Origin: Clostridiales bacterium
GTDB taxonomy: Bacteria; Bacillota; Clostridia; Peptostreptococcales; Anaerovoracaceae
Direction of reading: 5' to 3'
Assembly: GCA_012513435.1 (NCBI GenBank)
Contig: JAAZCE010000019.1
Location: forward strand, 102,507 to 166,506
Length of the DNA: 64,000 nt
Shown: positions 54,175-63,673 of the stretch, piece by piece
How the letters are laid out: each line of letters starts with the position of its first letter
Position numbering within the stretch: the first letter of the stretch is position 1
The notes under the pieces: model-generated
Told to the model about the DNA's origin: nothing
Database searches by the model: none
Seen by the model: only the letters and a program-made list of their open reading frames with translations
Translations under genes and position numbers: made by a program

Positions 54175-54888
54175 ATGAATAACGAAATTTTGCTGGCTCT
54201 ATCCATTATTGTGATTTATGGCAGCGTTTTGCTTATGTACCGGTATTTCGGGAGAACAGGGTTGTTCTGCTGGACCGCCATCGCCACTATTTTGGCAAAC
54301 ATAGAAGTCCTGAGAGTTGTGGAAGCCTTCGGCGTGGAGCAGACCCTTGGGAACGTACTCTTTGCATCTACATTCCTGGTAACTGACATACTAAGCGAAA
54401 AGGATGGAGCGAGGGTAGCGAAGCAGGCCGTAACGCTGGGTATTGTGACATCGCTGATATTCATCGTGATTTCACAGAGCTGGCTTTTGTATTCCCCCAG
54501 TGAAAGCGACTGGGCTGGAGAGAGCTTTGAGATTATCTTTTCCAATACACCGAGGCTTATTTTTGCAAGCCTTATAGTGTACGCTATATGTCAAAGACTT
54601 GACGTTTGGCTGTATCACAGATGGTGGGCGCTTACCACGAAGCTATGCGGAGACAGCAAACGATTTTTGTGGGTAAGAAATAACTTCTCCACGCTGATTT
54701 CTCAGGCCATAAATACGGTGCTTTACAATCTCGGCGCATTTTGGGGCATATATGATACCAAGACTCTTATCAGTATTTGTATAGGAGGGTATCTGATATT
54801 TATCGTTACCAGTATTGCCGACACACCGGTAGTGTATATGGCAAGAAAAATCAGCCCCAAAGAATATGCACAAGAGAAGGGAAGGTGA
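54175..54888 (+). CDS. Queuosine precursor transporter (YhhQ/VUT family)
   Basis: 237 residues, about six membrane helices. Family motifs: ATILANIEVLRVVEAFG, FLVTDILSEKDGARVAKQAV, and the late NTVLYNLGAFWG and VTSIADTPVVYMARKI. YhhQ-type proteins import preQ0/preQ1 for the tRNA modification queuosine. The preQ1-I riboswitch directly upstream independently supports this role. No queuosine synthesis genes are nearby, consistent with a salvage life-style. Confidence 0.9.
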   Translation: MNNEILLALSIIVIYGSVLLMYRYFGRTGLFCWTAIATILANIEVLRVVEAFGVEQTLGNVLFASTFLVTDILSEKDGARVAKQAVTLGIVTSLIFIVISQSWLLYSPSESDWAGESFEIIFSNTPRLIFASLIVYAICQRLDVWLYHRWWALTTKLCGDSKRFLWVRNNFSTLISQAINTVLYNLGAFWGIYDTKTLISICIGGYLIFIVTSIADTPVVYMARKISPKEYAQEKGR

Positions 54889-54893
54889 TTTTA

Positions 54894-55081
54894 TGCCCGT
54901 AGTTTATGATGAAATAGTTTTTTACGGCTACGGCGAACCTACCAAAAGAATGGATACAATGCTGGAAATCGCAAAACACATAAAGCAGCTCTACCGCAAG
55001 CCGATAAGGCTGAACACCATCGGCCTTGCGGATTTAATATACGGCTATAATACTGCGGTCAGGCTGGAAGGCTTCTTTTAA
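54894..55081 (+). pseudogene. Internal fragment of a TatD-linked radical SAM protein
   Basis: 62 residues (YDEIVFYGYGEPTKRMDTML; PIRLNTIGLADLIYGYNTAV) match the middle of the TatD-associated radical SAM family. The Cys motif that should come before is absent, FCGYGEP has become FYGYGEP, NTNG has become NTIG, and the protein stops early. A GGAAGGTG before the ATG could still drive translation. It is probably a dead remnant, 5 bases after the transporter gene. Confidence 0.75.
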
Positions 55082-55135
55082 AGTCAGGTAGGATGGCATT
55101 TTGCAAGATGCTGGCTGCGTTTACAAATATCAGCT

Positions 55136-56746
55136 TTACATCATGTCATATATTACTTTTCCGTCAAATATTGTTAATACCACAGCAGCATCTTTAATTT
55201 TTTCACAATCGATTTCAAACAAGTTTCGGTCTATTACTATTACATCAGCAAGCATCCCTTCTTTAATACTGCCTATCCGATCTTCTCTTGTTTGTGAATA
55301 TGCAGAACCGTAGGTATGGGCTTTTAGAGCCTCTCCAATAGTAATAGCTTGATGTATCTGCCATCCTTTTTCCATTTTTCCAAAGGGATCTTTCCTTGTA
55401 ACAGCGGCATACAAAGAGTGAAATGGATTAATACCAACGATTGGAAAGTCGGTTCCCATTGATATAATAGCTCCTGTATCTAACAAATCCCGCATTGGCC
55501 AACACCATTTACACCTATCACCTCTAAATACCTCTTCTGCCTCTGTATCAAAGACAGCATGCATAGGTTGCATATTTGCACATACATTTAATTCCTTGAA
55601 CCTTTTAATATCATCGGGATGGCATGATTCTATATGTTCTATACCATGACGTTCTCCATGATATCCGTAAAGTTCTTCGCCTTTCTCTAAAAAATCCAAA
55701 CCTATTCTTACAGCTCCATCCCCGATACAGTGTAGTCTTACCGGGACGCCTGCTTTGCATGCTCGAAGTACTCCATCATGGATATCATCCATGGGATTTG
55801 TAGTGCATCCACGCGTCGTAGGATCATCACTATATGGTTCAAGCATTAATGCAGTATGTACTGTAATTACCCCATCTACTAACTCTTTAGTACCTTTACA
55901 ACATAGCTTATCACTATGATACTTTTCACACTTTGCTTTATATTCCGCAATGTCAAATGTTATAAGCCTTACCGGAAATTCCAACCGCATTGTAAGCTCA
56001 CCAGCTTCTTCAAATTCTTTAAATATTGAATAAACATCTTCCTTACCTACAAATGTAGGATAAAGCTCACCTGCTGCAGTGATACCAAATTTTTTGGCTT
56101 CCGCAAGAAAATTTCTGTATATTCTCTTAAATTCTTTGTCTTCCGGATTGTATAGCATTTCTGAAAACATAAACGTAGCATCGTCATACATTATTCCATC
56201 AAGCTTGCCATCTTTTGTCATTCCAAATTTTCCGCCTTCTGGAAAAGAAGTATTTTCATCAAACTTACACTTTTCTAAACTTAGGGAATTTACAACCATA
56301 GAATGGCCGTCCATATGCTGTACTACTACAGGTCTGTCTCCAATAGTATCATCTAGTTCAAATCTATTAGGTATATTAGAAGCGCTCCATCCTGCATTAT
56401 ATCCATATACCCATTGGTTATTAGGATGTTTATCGGCAAATTTTTTAAGCTGTTTTAAAAAAACATTTTTATCCGTTTCGCCTGCAAAATTTAACCCGAA
56501 ATCCGGATCCATAAGAAAAGCGCCATATGTGATATGTGTATGACCATCATTAAATCCTGGGGAAATAAGTTTGCCCGTACAATCATATACTTTTGTATTT
56601 TCGCCAATTAGATTTTTAATTTCTTCATTCTTCCCAACTCTTTGTATCTTATTATTTTTAATAGCCACTGCACCATTAAAAGGTCGTTCTTCAATGCCAT
56701 TGAAAACTTTGCCATTCTTAAGAACTATATCTGCATTTTTGTTCAT
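55136..56746 (-). CDS. Amidohydrolase (YtcJ-like, amidohydrolase_3 family)
   Basis: 536 residues. Metal-dependent hydrolase: N-terminal ADIVLKNGKVFNG, metal-binding LISPGFNDGHTHITYGAF, central HIESCHPDDIKRFKELNVCA and PVRLHCIGDGAVR, and the Asp in ISMGTDFPIVGINPFHSLYA. The product is unknown; relatives cleave N-acyl or amide bonds. The start is ATG 56746 with GGAG upstream. Codons are more AT-rich than in the surrounding genes; with the next two genes it forms a block that looks transferred. It is cotranscribed with the antiporter. Confidence 0.88.
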   Translation of the reverse strand: MNKNADIVLKNGKVFNGIEERPFNGAVAIKNNKIQRVGKNEEIKNLIGENTKVYDCTGKLISPGFNDGHTHITYGAFLMDPDFGLNFAGETDKNVFLKQLKKFADKHPNNQWVYGYNAGWSASNIPNRFELDDTIGDRPVVVQHMDGHSMVVNSLSLEKCKFDENTSFPEGGKFGMTKDGKLDGIMYDDATFMFSEMLYNPEDKEFKRIYRNFLAEAKKFGITAAGELYPTFVGKEDVYSIFKEFEEAGELTMRLEFPVRLITFDIAEYKAKCEKYHSDKLCCKGTKELVDGVITVHTALMLEPYSDDPTTRGCTTNPMDDIHDGVLRACKAGVPVRLHCIGDGAVRIGLDFLEKGEELYGYHGERHGIEHIESCHPDDIKRFKELNVCANMQPMHAVFDTEAEEVFRGDRCKWCWPMRDLLDTGAIISMGTDFPIVGINPFHSLYAAVTRKDPFGKMEKGWQIHQAITIGEALKAHTYGSAYSQTREDRIGSIKEGMLADVIVIDRNLFEIDCEKIKDAAVVLTIFDGKVIYDMM

Positions 56747-56806
56747 AATATTTCTCCTCAAGTATAATTAATCAGTTCTAAATATTTTACATACACATAC
56801 ATTCTT

Positions 56807-58174
56807 TTATGCCGTGACAAACCCTACTATAGCAAAGCAAATTGCGGCCAGCGCTGCTGAACCTAATACATATGGTGCTATCGCTTTTATTTGTGTCATA
56901 TTTGAGACACCTGTTCCTGCTGATGTCATGAATACAGCATCCGAGTAGAAGCATATTTTGCTTCCAAAGGCAACCCCTGACATAATTGCAGCGACAACTA
57001 TTACCGGATCCATTCCCATACTGGCTGCAAGGGGAACAAAAATAGGTACTGTAATTACAATTAGTATCCAAAAACTTCCGGCTGCAAAAGCAACAAATGC
57101 AACAGTAATAAATGCTATCATGGGTAGTAATGTCGGTGGGATAACCTGAGTCAATTTATCAATTATATAAGGTGCAAATCCGAGAGCATCATTCTCTGCA
57201 CTTAATACATATGCAAACATTATTATGAATGATAATGAAGCCATACCCGTAATCCCTGATAAAAATGCGTCTACGAACTCTGCCAGTGTCATTATTCTCT
57301 GAGCTAAATATAAAATCAACTGAACAATAATTGCTGCATATATTCCATGAATAACATCATTGTTGCATAAAAGCATTACTATAATAAGTACAATTATCGG
57401 TATAAAGAAATTAAGTGGTGAAGTTGGCTTTACTCCAGACATTCCTTCATCACTGGACTCCATATTGATAAATGAAGTTCCGCCTTCCTCTTGTACGCTT
57501 GGCATCACTGAACCTCCTGATGCCACTCTTTCGTATGCTTTTTTTATAGGGCCAACCTTTGGCACGATCCCTACTGCAACTAAAAGGCATAATAAAATAG
57601 CAATAATAGGAAAAAACATATATGGTAACGCCCTGACATAATCTGTAAATCCTAGCCCCTGCTCATTTATTACGCCTATTGCAAATGCTGCCCAACTTGT
57701 AAATGGTATCAACACACATACACATGCACCCATGGAGTTTACCCCATATGCTAAATGTTCTCTGGGGATACCATGTTTATCCGTTATGTCCTTCATTGCA
57801 AATGAAACTGATAATACATTCAAATAATCATCTACAAATACTAATATCCCCATTATCCATGTTGCAACCATTGATTTTTTGGGAGTGTTAGCAAATTTTG
57901 AAATAATGTTGCTAAAACCCTGAAAAGCACCTGACTTTTCAAATAGTTTTATCATCCCTCCAAAGCCTAATAATAATAAAATTAAAAACTGAAAGGATGA
58001 ATTAGTAAGCGCACCATAACAAAGCTCAATGTATCCATCAAAAACATTTGATCGGTATACAATAATAGCTCCAATAATCGTTGATACCACAATCATTTCT
58101 ACCATTCTTTTGGTTATTAACAGTCCTATTATCAACACTGCAATAGGCACACATGCCAATATTCCGTAATCCAT
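56807..58174 (-). CDS. NhaC-family Na+/H+ (or organic ion) antiporter
   Basis: 455 residues, about 11-12 membrane helices. Family motifs: LLLGFGGMIKLFEKSGAFQG, GILVFVDDYLNVLSVSFAM, and the second-half FAAGSFWILIVITVPIFVPL and GSKICFYSDAVFMTSAGTG. NhaC-type carriers exchange Na+ for H+ or for metabolites. With an amidohydrolase downstream and a LuxR-type sensor divergent, uptake of the amidohydrolase substrate or export of its product is possible (inference). ATG 58174 follows AAGGAG. Confidence 0.85.
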   Translation of the reverse strand: MDYGILACVPIAVLIIGLLITKRMVEMIVVSTIIGAIIVYRSNVFDGYIELCYGALTNSSFQFLILLLLGFGGMIKLFEKSGAFQGFSNIISKFANTPKKSMVATWIMGILVFVDDYLNVLSVSFAMKDITDKHGIPREHLAYGVNSMGACVCVLIPFTSWAAFAIGVINEQGLGFTDYVRALPYMFFPIIAILLCLLVAVGIVPKVGPIKKAYERVASGGSVMPSVQEEGGTSFINMESSDEGMSGVKPTSPLNFFIPIIVLIIVMLLCNNDVIHGIYAAIIVQLILYLAQRIMTLAEFVDAFLSGITGMASLSFIIMFAYVLSAENDALGFAPYIIDKLTQVIPPTLLPMIAFITVAFVAFAAGSFWILIVITVPIFVPLAASMGMDPVIVVAAIMSGVAFGSKICFYSDAVFMTSAGTGVSNMTQIKAIAPYVLGSAALAAICFAIVGFVTA

Positions 58175-58284
58175 TTTCTTCTCCTTTTCTACTAACATTC
58201 CAATTAACGACAAATTTATCTTATTTTAAATATTCTTAATTTTCAATTGTCTGATAATGTGATTTTTTTGCGTAATAATACAAG

Positions 58285-58327
58285 AATATTAGAATGGCAT
58301 TTGGCTATTTAATAGTTCTCTAATATT
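58285..58327. promoter_or_regulatory. Inverted repeat in the divergent antiporter/LuxR region
   Basis: AATATTAGA (58285-58293) and TCTAATATT (58319-58327) form a perfect 9-bp inverted repeat with a 25-base spacer, between the two divergent genes. It could be the LuxR operator or a weak hairpin in AT-rich DNA. Confidence 0.4.
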
Positions 58328-58417
58328 TTTATATTACTATTTTAATACTTTTGTGTGTATTTCAAAAAAAACATCTACATGCTATACTGTTGTTATAATA
58401 TTCTGTAGGAGGTATAT

Positions 58418-59200
58418 ATGAGCGATAAGCGGACGATTATGCAGTTGAATGATCTGATATATAAAATACACACCATCACCGATTATGATCAAATGCGTAA
58501 AAGTTTTCTAGAAGAGCTTCAATTTTTAATTCCTGCTAAAATTATTGGATTCTATCTTGCAAGCTCTATTTCACCCTATGAATTAGACAAACCAATCGTA
58601 AACGGTATTCCTGATGAAAAGGGGATGAGATATTTACGCGAGTATCAGAATATAGATTTCACCAGATGGGCTTACACCTCACCTTCTTCCCGGGTATTTA
58701 GAGATTTGGATTTAATGCCCGAAAGCAAAAGAGTGAACACACCATACTACAAGTTTATGTACATACCTAATGGGGTGCATTATTCGTTGATGCTTACGCT
58801 AATATATAATAGTAAATTTTTAGGGTGTCTAACACTTTTCAGAGATAAAGAAAGTAATGATTTTTCTGATGAAGATGTTTTTTTAATGGATGTTCTTAAG
58901 GATCACCTCAATTATCGTACTTATATTTCTATTAACCCTACTTGCATTACATCAAATGCGACATCCACTGATATTAAAATTGACAGTTTAGATAAAAATA
59001 GCCTTTATGAAATGTATAGTTTAACTCATAGAGAAATAGAAATTGTATACTTACTTTTATCGGGGAACTCAAAGGATGATATCAGCGGTAAACTTTGTAT
59101 AAGTGTCAATACTGTAAAATCTCATATTCTCAATGTTTACAGAAAGCTGAATATTAACAGTCTTAGAGAGCTGTACATATTTGGCAAAAACTTAAAATGA
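58418..59200 (+). CDS. LuxR-family transcriptional regulator with GAF-like sensor domain
   Basis: 260 residues. The N-terminal 170 residues look like a GAF-type ligand domain (FLIPAKIIGFYLASS; YSLMLTLIYNSKFLGCLTLF). The C-terminus is a LuxR/FixJ helix-turn-helix: LTHREIEIVYLLLSGNSKDD, then CISVNTVKSHILNVYRKLNI. No phosphoacceptor domain is present, so a small molecule is the likely signal. It is divergent from the antiporter-amidohydrolase operon, its probable target. AGGAGG precedes the ATG. Confidence 0.88.
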   Translation: MSDKRTIMQLNDLIYKIHTITDYDQMRKSFLEELQFLIPAKIIGFYLASSISPYELDKPIVNGIPDEKGMRYLREYQNIDFTRWAYTSPSSRVFRDLDLMPESKRVNTPYYKFMYIPNGVHYSLMLTLIYNSKFLGCLTLFRDKESNDFSDEDVFLMDVLKDHLNYRTYISINPTCITSNATSTDIKIDSLDKNSLYEMYSLTHREIEIVYLLLSGNSKDDISGKLCISVNTVKSHILNVYRKLNINSLRELYIFGKNLK

Positions 59201-59264
59201 TAAAGGGAAAGACATCATACAAGCATTGTTATTTTTTATGAAATAAGTCTAATCTTACGGGTGT

Positions 59265-59742
59265 CTAACCTCTCCCCCCGCCAATGTTCCGCTGTCTTTC
59301 ACCAATAAGATAGAGCTGCCTAATTTCTTTGTAATCGTTTACTGTAATAACCACCTTTTCACATCTGGATAGAATCTTTATATTCAGAATAAGATTGAGG
59401 TGGTTCGCGTTTAAAATAGCGCTTATAGCAAAGGCGATTGCACCTACACCTGCTGATGCGACATATTCTTGCTGGTTGATGTGCCGGTCAGAGTTCTAGT
59501 GCTTGCTGTGAAGCAAGGGCCTCCACGGCTATACACGTATACTTTGGCATTTTTGCGGGATGTGTTTCCATCGGTAGCATTGCAGTTACAGTATCACCTA
59601 AAGCAGTGGAGTTCTTAGAGCGAGACATTCCTGCACTAGCTTCTTTGGCAGTATAGTCGTCAGCCTTCTGTGTAGTGGCCTCTATATTTCTATTACTCTC
59701 ATTTTTCCAGTAGGTCTGCTCATCGCTGGTATTCACCTGCAC
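59265..59742 (-). pseudogene. Degenerate minus-strand coding remnants, unknown family
   Basis: Two overlapping open stretches on the minus strand look protein-like. One (59742-59488, 84 codons) contains ADDYTAKEASAGMSRSKNST. The other (about 59497-59265), in another frame and without ATG, contains SAGVGAIAFAISAILNANHL and KVVITVNDYKEIRQLYLIGE. A frameshift may separate halves of one gene. I do not recognise it. The remainder of the 729-base gap 59201-59929 shows nothing else. Confidence 0.4.
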
Positions 59743-59929
59743 CCTTGCATCCCTGCAACATAGATATTATACGTACCAGTCAACAATGTCGTAGTATTAA
59801 TTAGTGCCCTGCAAACAGCCATCATTTTATTGTAGCATTAAATTATAAAAAAGAAGCAGGGTATCAGAAATGTCTATGACATTTTTGGTAACTCCGCCTC
59901 TTTACTTCCTTCGGCTATTTCCTTCGGCC

Positions 59930-61135
59930 TCACTCCGCCCTTTCTTCTATTCTTCGCTCCTTGCCCGTCGCCCATTTTACCACGAAAACCTGAATAACCC
60001 CGGCGATAGGAACTGCCAGAAGCATGCCAAGTATCCCCCAGAAGTATCCGAAGACACTGACCGCAAGAAGGACCATTAACGGATGAAGGCCTGTTGAGGT
60101 GCCTACTATCTTAGGATAAATTAAATTGGCATCTATCTGCTGTATAACAAGTAGTATGATTACAGCTAGAGCGCCGTGCCAAAATCCACCTGTAGCCCAG
60201 CCCATCAAAAAGGCGGGAACCATTCCCATTACAGGCCCAAAATATGGAATAACATTGCATATGCCTGCAAAAACTCCGATAAACACAGCAGCCTCGAGAT
60301 CCATTATAGACAGGCCAATTGATGATAATATGGCGATGAAGAGGGCGTCAAGAAGAGCACCTCTTATGAATTTGGAAAGCACGCCGTTGACCTCGCTTAA
60401 GGTCTCAGTAAGCACGGCATTCCCCTTCTGAGGAAGAACCAAATGGAGAAATTTTCTCCAAAGACCAAGGAAAAACTGCTTGTCTTTCATTAAGTAAATG
60501 CTTATGATTGTGCCTATTACTATATCTACAATATTGCTACCGATGCCGGTGAAGAAAGAAATTACCGAGGATGCGTTGACATTTTCTCCTATCCAGCCCA
60601 TGATAGCATTGGTAAGGTCGGTGAGTTTTTCTGCGATAACCCCCTCAGGAACATTTTGAGCAATCCAAGATTTGAAGGAATGTTCATAGCCAATGACACC
60701 TGCGAATAAGTCTTGAGCCGTTTCGGATATGCTACTGAGAACAACCTTGCCTATTATCATAACCGCGAATCCATATATTATGGCCACAACTGCGGCAATG
60801 ACCAGAACGAAGGTCAATATAACACTGATAAAATGTCGCGTGTTTTTCTTTTTTTCTGCTTTTATAGGGTCATCAGGGAGTTTGATGGCCTTGCTCATAA
60901 TCTTTTCATCTATTAATTCCGACAGAGGATTGAGCAGATAAGCCAGGATAAGGCCTATTATCAGCGGCCAGAAAGCATTGAGCAGGGTAGCAAGTACACT
61001 CCCCAGCCCTGAAGAAACCGAACCTATATTTTTTATTAAAAAGTATGCAGCATATAAAATGATAGCATTGAAGAGAATGAAAAAACTTCCCCTTATAAAC
61101 GTATTATCTTTCATCATTTCCTTAAATTTATTCAT
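59930..61135 (-). CDS. AI-2E family (PerM/YtvI-like) membrane transporter
   Basis: 401 residues with the paired hydrophobic helices of the DUF20/AI-2E transporter family: FWPLIIGLILAYLLNPLSEL near the N-terminus, FIRGALLDALFIAILSSIGL, the conserved GICNVIPYFGPVMGMVPAFL, and GVIQVFVVKWATG at the end. The family includes proteins for autoinducer-2 export, Na+/H+ exchange and unknown roles, so the substrate cannot be given. GGAGG precedes the ATG. It is divergent from the U32 gene. Confidence 0.9.
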   Translation of the reverse strand: MNKFKEMMKDNTFIRGSFFILFNAIILYAAYFLIKNIGSVSSGLGSVLATLLNAFWPLIIGLILAYLLNPLSELIDEKIMSKAIKLPDDPIKAEKKKNTRHFISVILTFVLVIAAVVAIIYGFAVMIIGKVVLSSISETAQDLFAGVIGYEHSFKSWIAQNVPEGVIAEKLTDLTNAIMGWIGENVNASSVISFFTGIGSNIVDIVIGTIISIYLMKDKQFFLGLWRKFLHLVLPQKGNAVLTETLSEVNGVLSKFIRGALLDALFIAILSSIGLSIMDLEAAVFIGVFAGICNVIPYFGPVMGMVPAFLMGWATGGFWHGALAVIILLVIQQIDANLIYPKIVGTSTGLHPLMVLLAVSVFGYFWGILGMLLAVPIAGVIQVFVVKWATGKERRIEERAE

Positions 61136-61221
61136 ATGCTTTCCTCCAATATTATTTTATTATATACTATGGAAGATGGGTTATCAACATTTATCACCCT
61201 TTTGAGAAAGGCAAGGTAAGG

Positions 61222-63342
61222 ATGAAAAAACGAAAGACTCCGGAACTGCTGTCTCCCGCAGGAGGCATGGAGCAGCTAAAGGCCGCCGTGCAAAACGGAG
61301 CAGATGCAGTCTATATGGGCGGGCCTGCGTTTAACGCCAGGGCAAAGGCCGACAACTTTACAAAGGAGGACATGGAAGAAGCCATAGACTACGCACACCT
61401 GCGCAACGTCAAAGTATATATAACCATGAACACTCTCATTAAGGATAGTGAGCTTTTCAAAGCCTTTTCATACGCGAATTTTTTCTATGGTATAGGTGTC
61501 GATGCTCTTATAGTGCAGGACCTGGGATTGGCGCGCCTCATCAGGAATTACCTGCCGGATTTCCCTATGCACCTGTCCACTCAGGGAACCCTGTACAACA
61601 AATGGGCGGTGGAAACCGTCAGGGAACTGGGCTTTAAGCGTATAATCCCCGCCAGGGAGCTTTCCTTAGAGGAGATAAAAGAGCTTGCGGAGGAATGTCA
61701 TAAGGAAAAACCCAGCGGGAATAAAGGTAAAAATTGTCAGGTGGAGGTGTTCGCCCACGGAGCCCTTTGCATGTGCTACTCAGGTCAGTGCCAGATGAGC
61801 AGAGTTCTGGGAGGAATAAACGGCAGAAGCGGCAACCGCGGCCTTTGCGCTCAGCCATGCAGACTGCCCTACACAGACGATAAGGGTAAGACGTCATATA
61901 TACTTAGCCCTAAGGATATTTGCACTCTTGAGCATATACCCCAACTTGCAATGGCAGGCGTTGATTCCCTAAAAATTGAGGGCCGGCTGAAATCGCCAGA
62001 ATATGTGGCGGTGGTAACGTCAATTTACCGCAAGTATCTGGACATGTATGGGGAGGAAGGGTATGTGAAGGTCAAGGCCTCTGATATGGAAAGGCTTCTG
62101 CAGATTTTTAACAGAGGCGGCTTCACCACAGGCTATCTTTTTGGAAATCCGGGGAAGTCTCTTTTGTCCGGGGAAAGTCCTAAGAACTCAGGGATTTTTC
62201 TTGGAAAGGTCAGGGCTGTCAAGAAGAGCAGCACACTTATAGACATTGATACCGACCGTCAGCTGGGGATAGGCGACGGCGTAGAAATTAGAGGTGAGAC
62301 GGTTACGGGGAACGTTCTGTCCTACTGCAAAGAAAACGCCAACGGCTCTTTTCGCATCGGCGATATAAAGGGCAGAGTTTCTCCAGGAGATAAGGTATAT
62401 AAAGTTACGGATAAAGCGCTTAATAGGGACGCGGCAGACTCATACAGAGACGATTACAGAAAGAAGATAGCCCTTGATATTGAGTTTACTGCCACGGGGG
62501 GAAGACCATGCAAGGTCGTTTTGCGTGAAGGACAATATACGGCTGCGGCAGAAGCTCCATCCCCTCCGGAGCGTGCGGAGAAAGCACCTACAAGCGAAGA
62601 AAAAATTCGCCGACAGCTTTGCAAGCTGGGGAATACTGTTTTTGAACCCGGTAGGGTGGATATAAAAACAGACGACGATCTCATGCTACCTCTTTCTACT
62701 ATAAACCACCTAAGGCGGGAAGCCTTGGGAAGACTTGAAGAAGTCAAACTTGCTAGCAGAAGGAAGCCCTTGAGCGAAGAAGAAAGCCTTGAGGTGTTCA
62801 GAATGGAAGAGCTGGACAAAGAGCTTTTGCAGGAAGATGTGAGAGGAAAATATATTTACGGCAGCCGGGGAATTTCAAGAGAGGATGTTATGGGTGAATA
62901 TGAAACTTTTCTTCCTATTGAAGTGTTCATGGAGAGACCCGATTTGAGAGAAGTCACGTTGCCCTATATACTCAACGTCAGTAGAGGTAGGCTGGATGAA
63001 TATGTTGACCTTCACTTTGAAGAGATAGTAAGGGCCGTGAGAAAAAATGGCATACTTATAGGGAATATTGGCTGGATAAAAAGGTTCAGGGAGCGCGGCA
63101 TCAAGGTATATGGAGATTACGGGTTAAACGTGTATAATCTGCAAAGTAAAAAGGCCCTTGCAGAAATAGGCGTGGAAACTAAAGTTTATTCCCACGAACT
63201 GCAAAGGTCTGTTGCTTCCGGATTTCCTTTGATGATAACCGAGCACCCAATAGAGTCTTCCTATATAGTAGATAGGAAGGGCGTCAAGTATTCCATTGTC
63301 TCGAGCTGCTCCGGTGATAAGTATTTGGTGCTACTCGTTTGA
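61222..63342 (+). CDS. Peptidase U32 family protein with DUF3656 domain
   Basis: 706 residues. N-terminal U32 barrel: PELLSPAGGMEQLKAAVQNG, ADAVYMGGPAFNARAKADNF, and the signature EVFAHGALCMCYSGQCQMSR; the cluster-binding Cys (RGLCAQPCRLPY) and SLKIEGRLKSPEYVAVV follow. The C-terminal part is the DUF3656/collagenase-like extension (EALGRLEEVKLASRR). U32 proteins include RlhA and TrhP, which hydroxylate RNA, so 'peptidase' may be a misnomer. Its last 12 bases overlap the convergent small gene. Confidence 0.92.
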   Translation: MKKRKTPELLSPAGGMEQLKAAVQNGADAVYMGGPAFNARAKADNFTKEDMEEAIDYAHLRNVKVYITMNTLIKDSELFKAFSYANFFYGIGVDALIVQDLGLARLIRNYLPDFPMHLSTQGTLYNKWAVETVRELGFKRIIPARELSLEEIKELAEECHKEKPSGNKGKNCQVEVFAHGALCMCYSGQCQMSRVLGGINGRSGNRGLCAQPCRLPYTDDKGKTSYILSPKDICTLEHIPQLAMAGVDSLKIEGRLKSPEYVAVVTSIYRKYLDMYGEEGYVKVKASDMERLLQIFNRGGFTTGYLFGNPGKSLLSGESPKNSGIFLGKVRAVKKSSTLIDIDTDRQLGIGDGVEIRGETVTGNVLSYCKENANGSFRIGDIKGRVSPGDKVYKVTDKALNRDAADSYRDDYRKKIALDIEFTATGGRPCKVVLREGQYTAAAEAPSPPERAEKAPTSEEKIRRQLCKLGNTVFEPGRVDIKTDDDLMLPLSTINHLRREALGRLEEVKLASRRKPLSEEESLEVFRMEELDKELLQEDVRGKYIYGSRGISREDVMGEYETFLPIEVFMERPDLREVTLPYILNVSRGRLDEYVDLHFEEIVRAVRKNGILIGNIGWIKRFRERGIKVYGDYGLNVYNLQSKKALAEIGVETKVYSHELQRSVASGFPLMITEHPIESSYIVDRKGVKYSIVSSCSGDKYLVLLV

Positions 63343-63516
63343 GGTTCTGTAAAACGCACTGCAAAGATAAGCGCAGATAAGTCCGAAAATCAGTTTTGAG
63401 GTTGAGAATCCTGTAATCTTCATGGACCCTAAAAAGATAATGGTAAAGACGAGAAATGCAAGTGCGCACATTAGCTTTCTGGCGTCGCGTCTCCTGCCGT
63501 TGTTTCTAAATGACAT
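63331..63516 (-). CDS. Small membrane protein, 61 residues
   Basis: A basic N-terminus (MSFRNNGRRRDARK) and two hydrophobic helices (MCALAFLVFTIIFLGSM; TSKLIFGLICAYLCSAFY). GGGAGGT stands at the right distance before the ATG, which supports a real gene although no family is recognised. Its 3' end overlaps the end of the convergent U32 gene by 12 bases. Confidence 0.65.
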   Translation of the reverse strand: MSFRNNGRRRDARKLMCALAFLVFTIIFLGSMKITGFSTSKLIFGLICAYLCSAFYRTSNE

Positions 63517-63616
63517 ATGTACCTCCCACTTGAGTTAATATTTGTTACCAATATATTAACATAATGAGAAAGAATAAAAAAGCAAAAAAGTAAGATAGAA
63601 TAAAACCAAAAATATA

Positions 63617-63643
63617 ACGGGCGTACACTGTACGCCCGTTTTG
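63617..63643. terminator. Terminator hairpin between the nhaC gene and the small membrane protein gene
   Basis: AACGGGCGTAC / GTACGCCCGTT with a 2-base centre, then TTTT on the plus strand and TATATTTTT on the minus strand. It probably ends the nhaC transcript on the minus strand. Confidence 0.75.
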
Positions 63644-63673
63644 GTGTTTATGTAAGTCTTGAGAAAAATAGGA

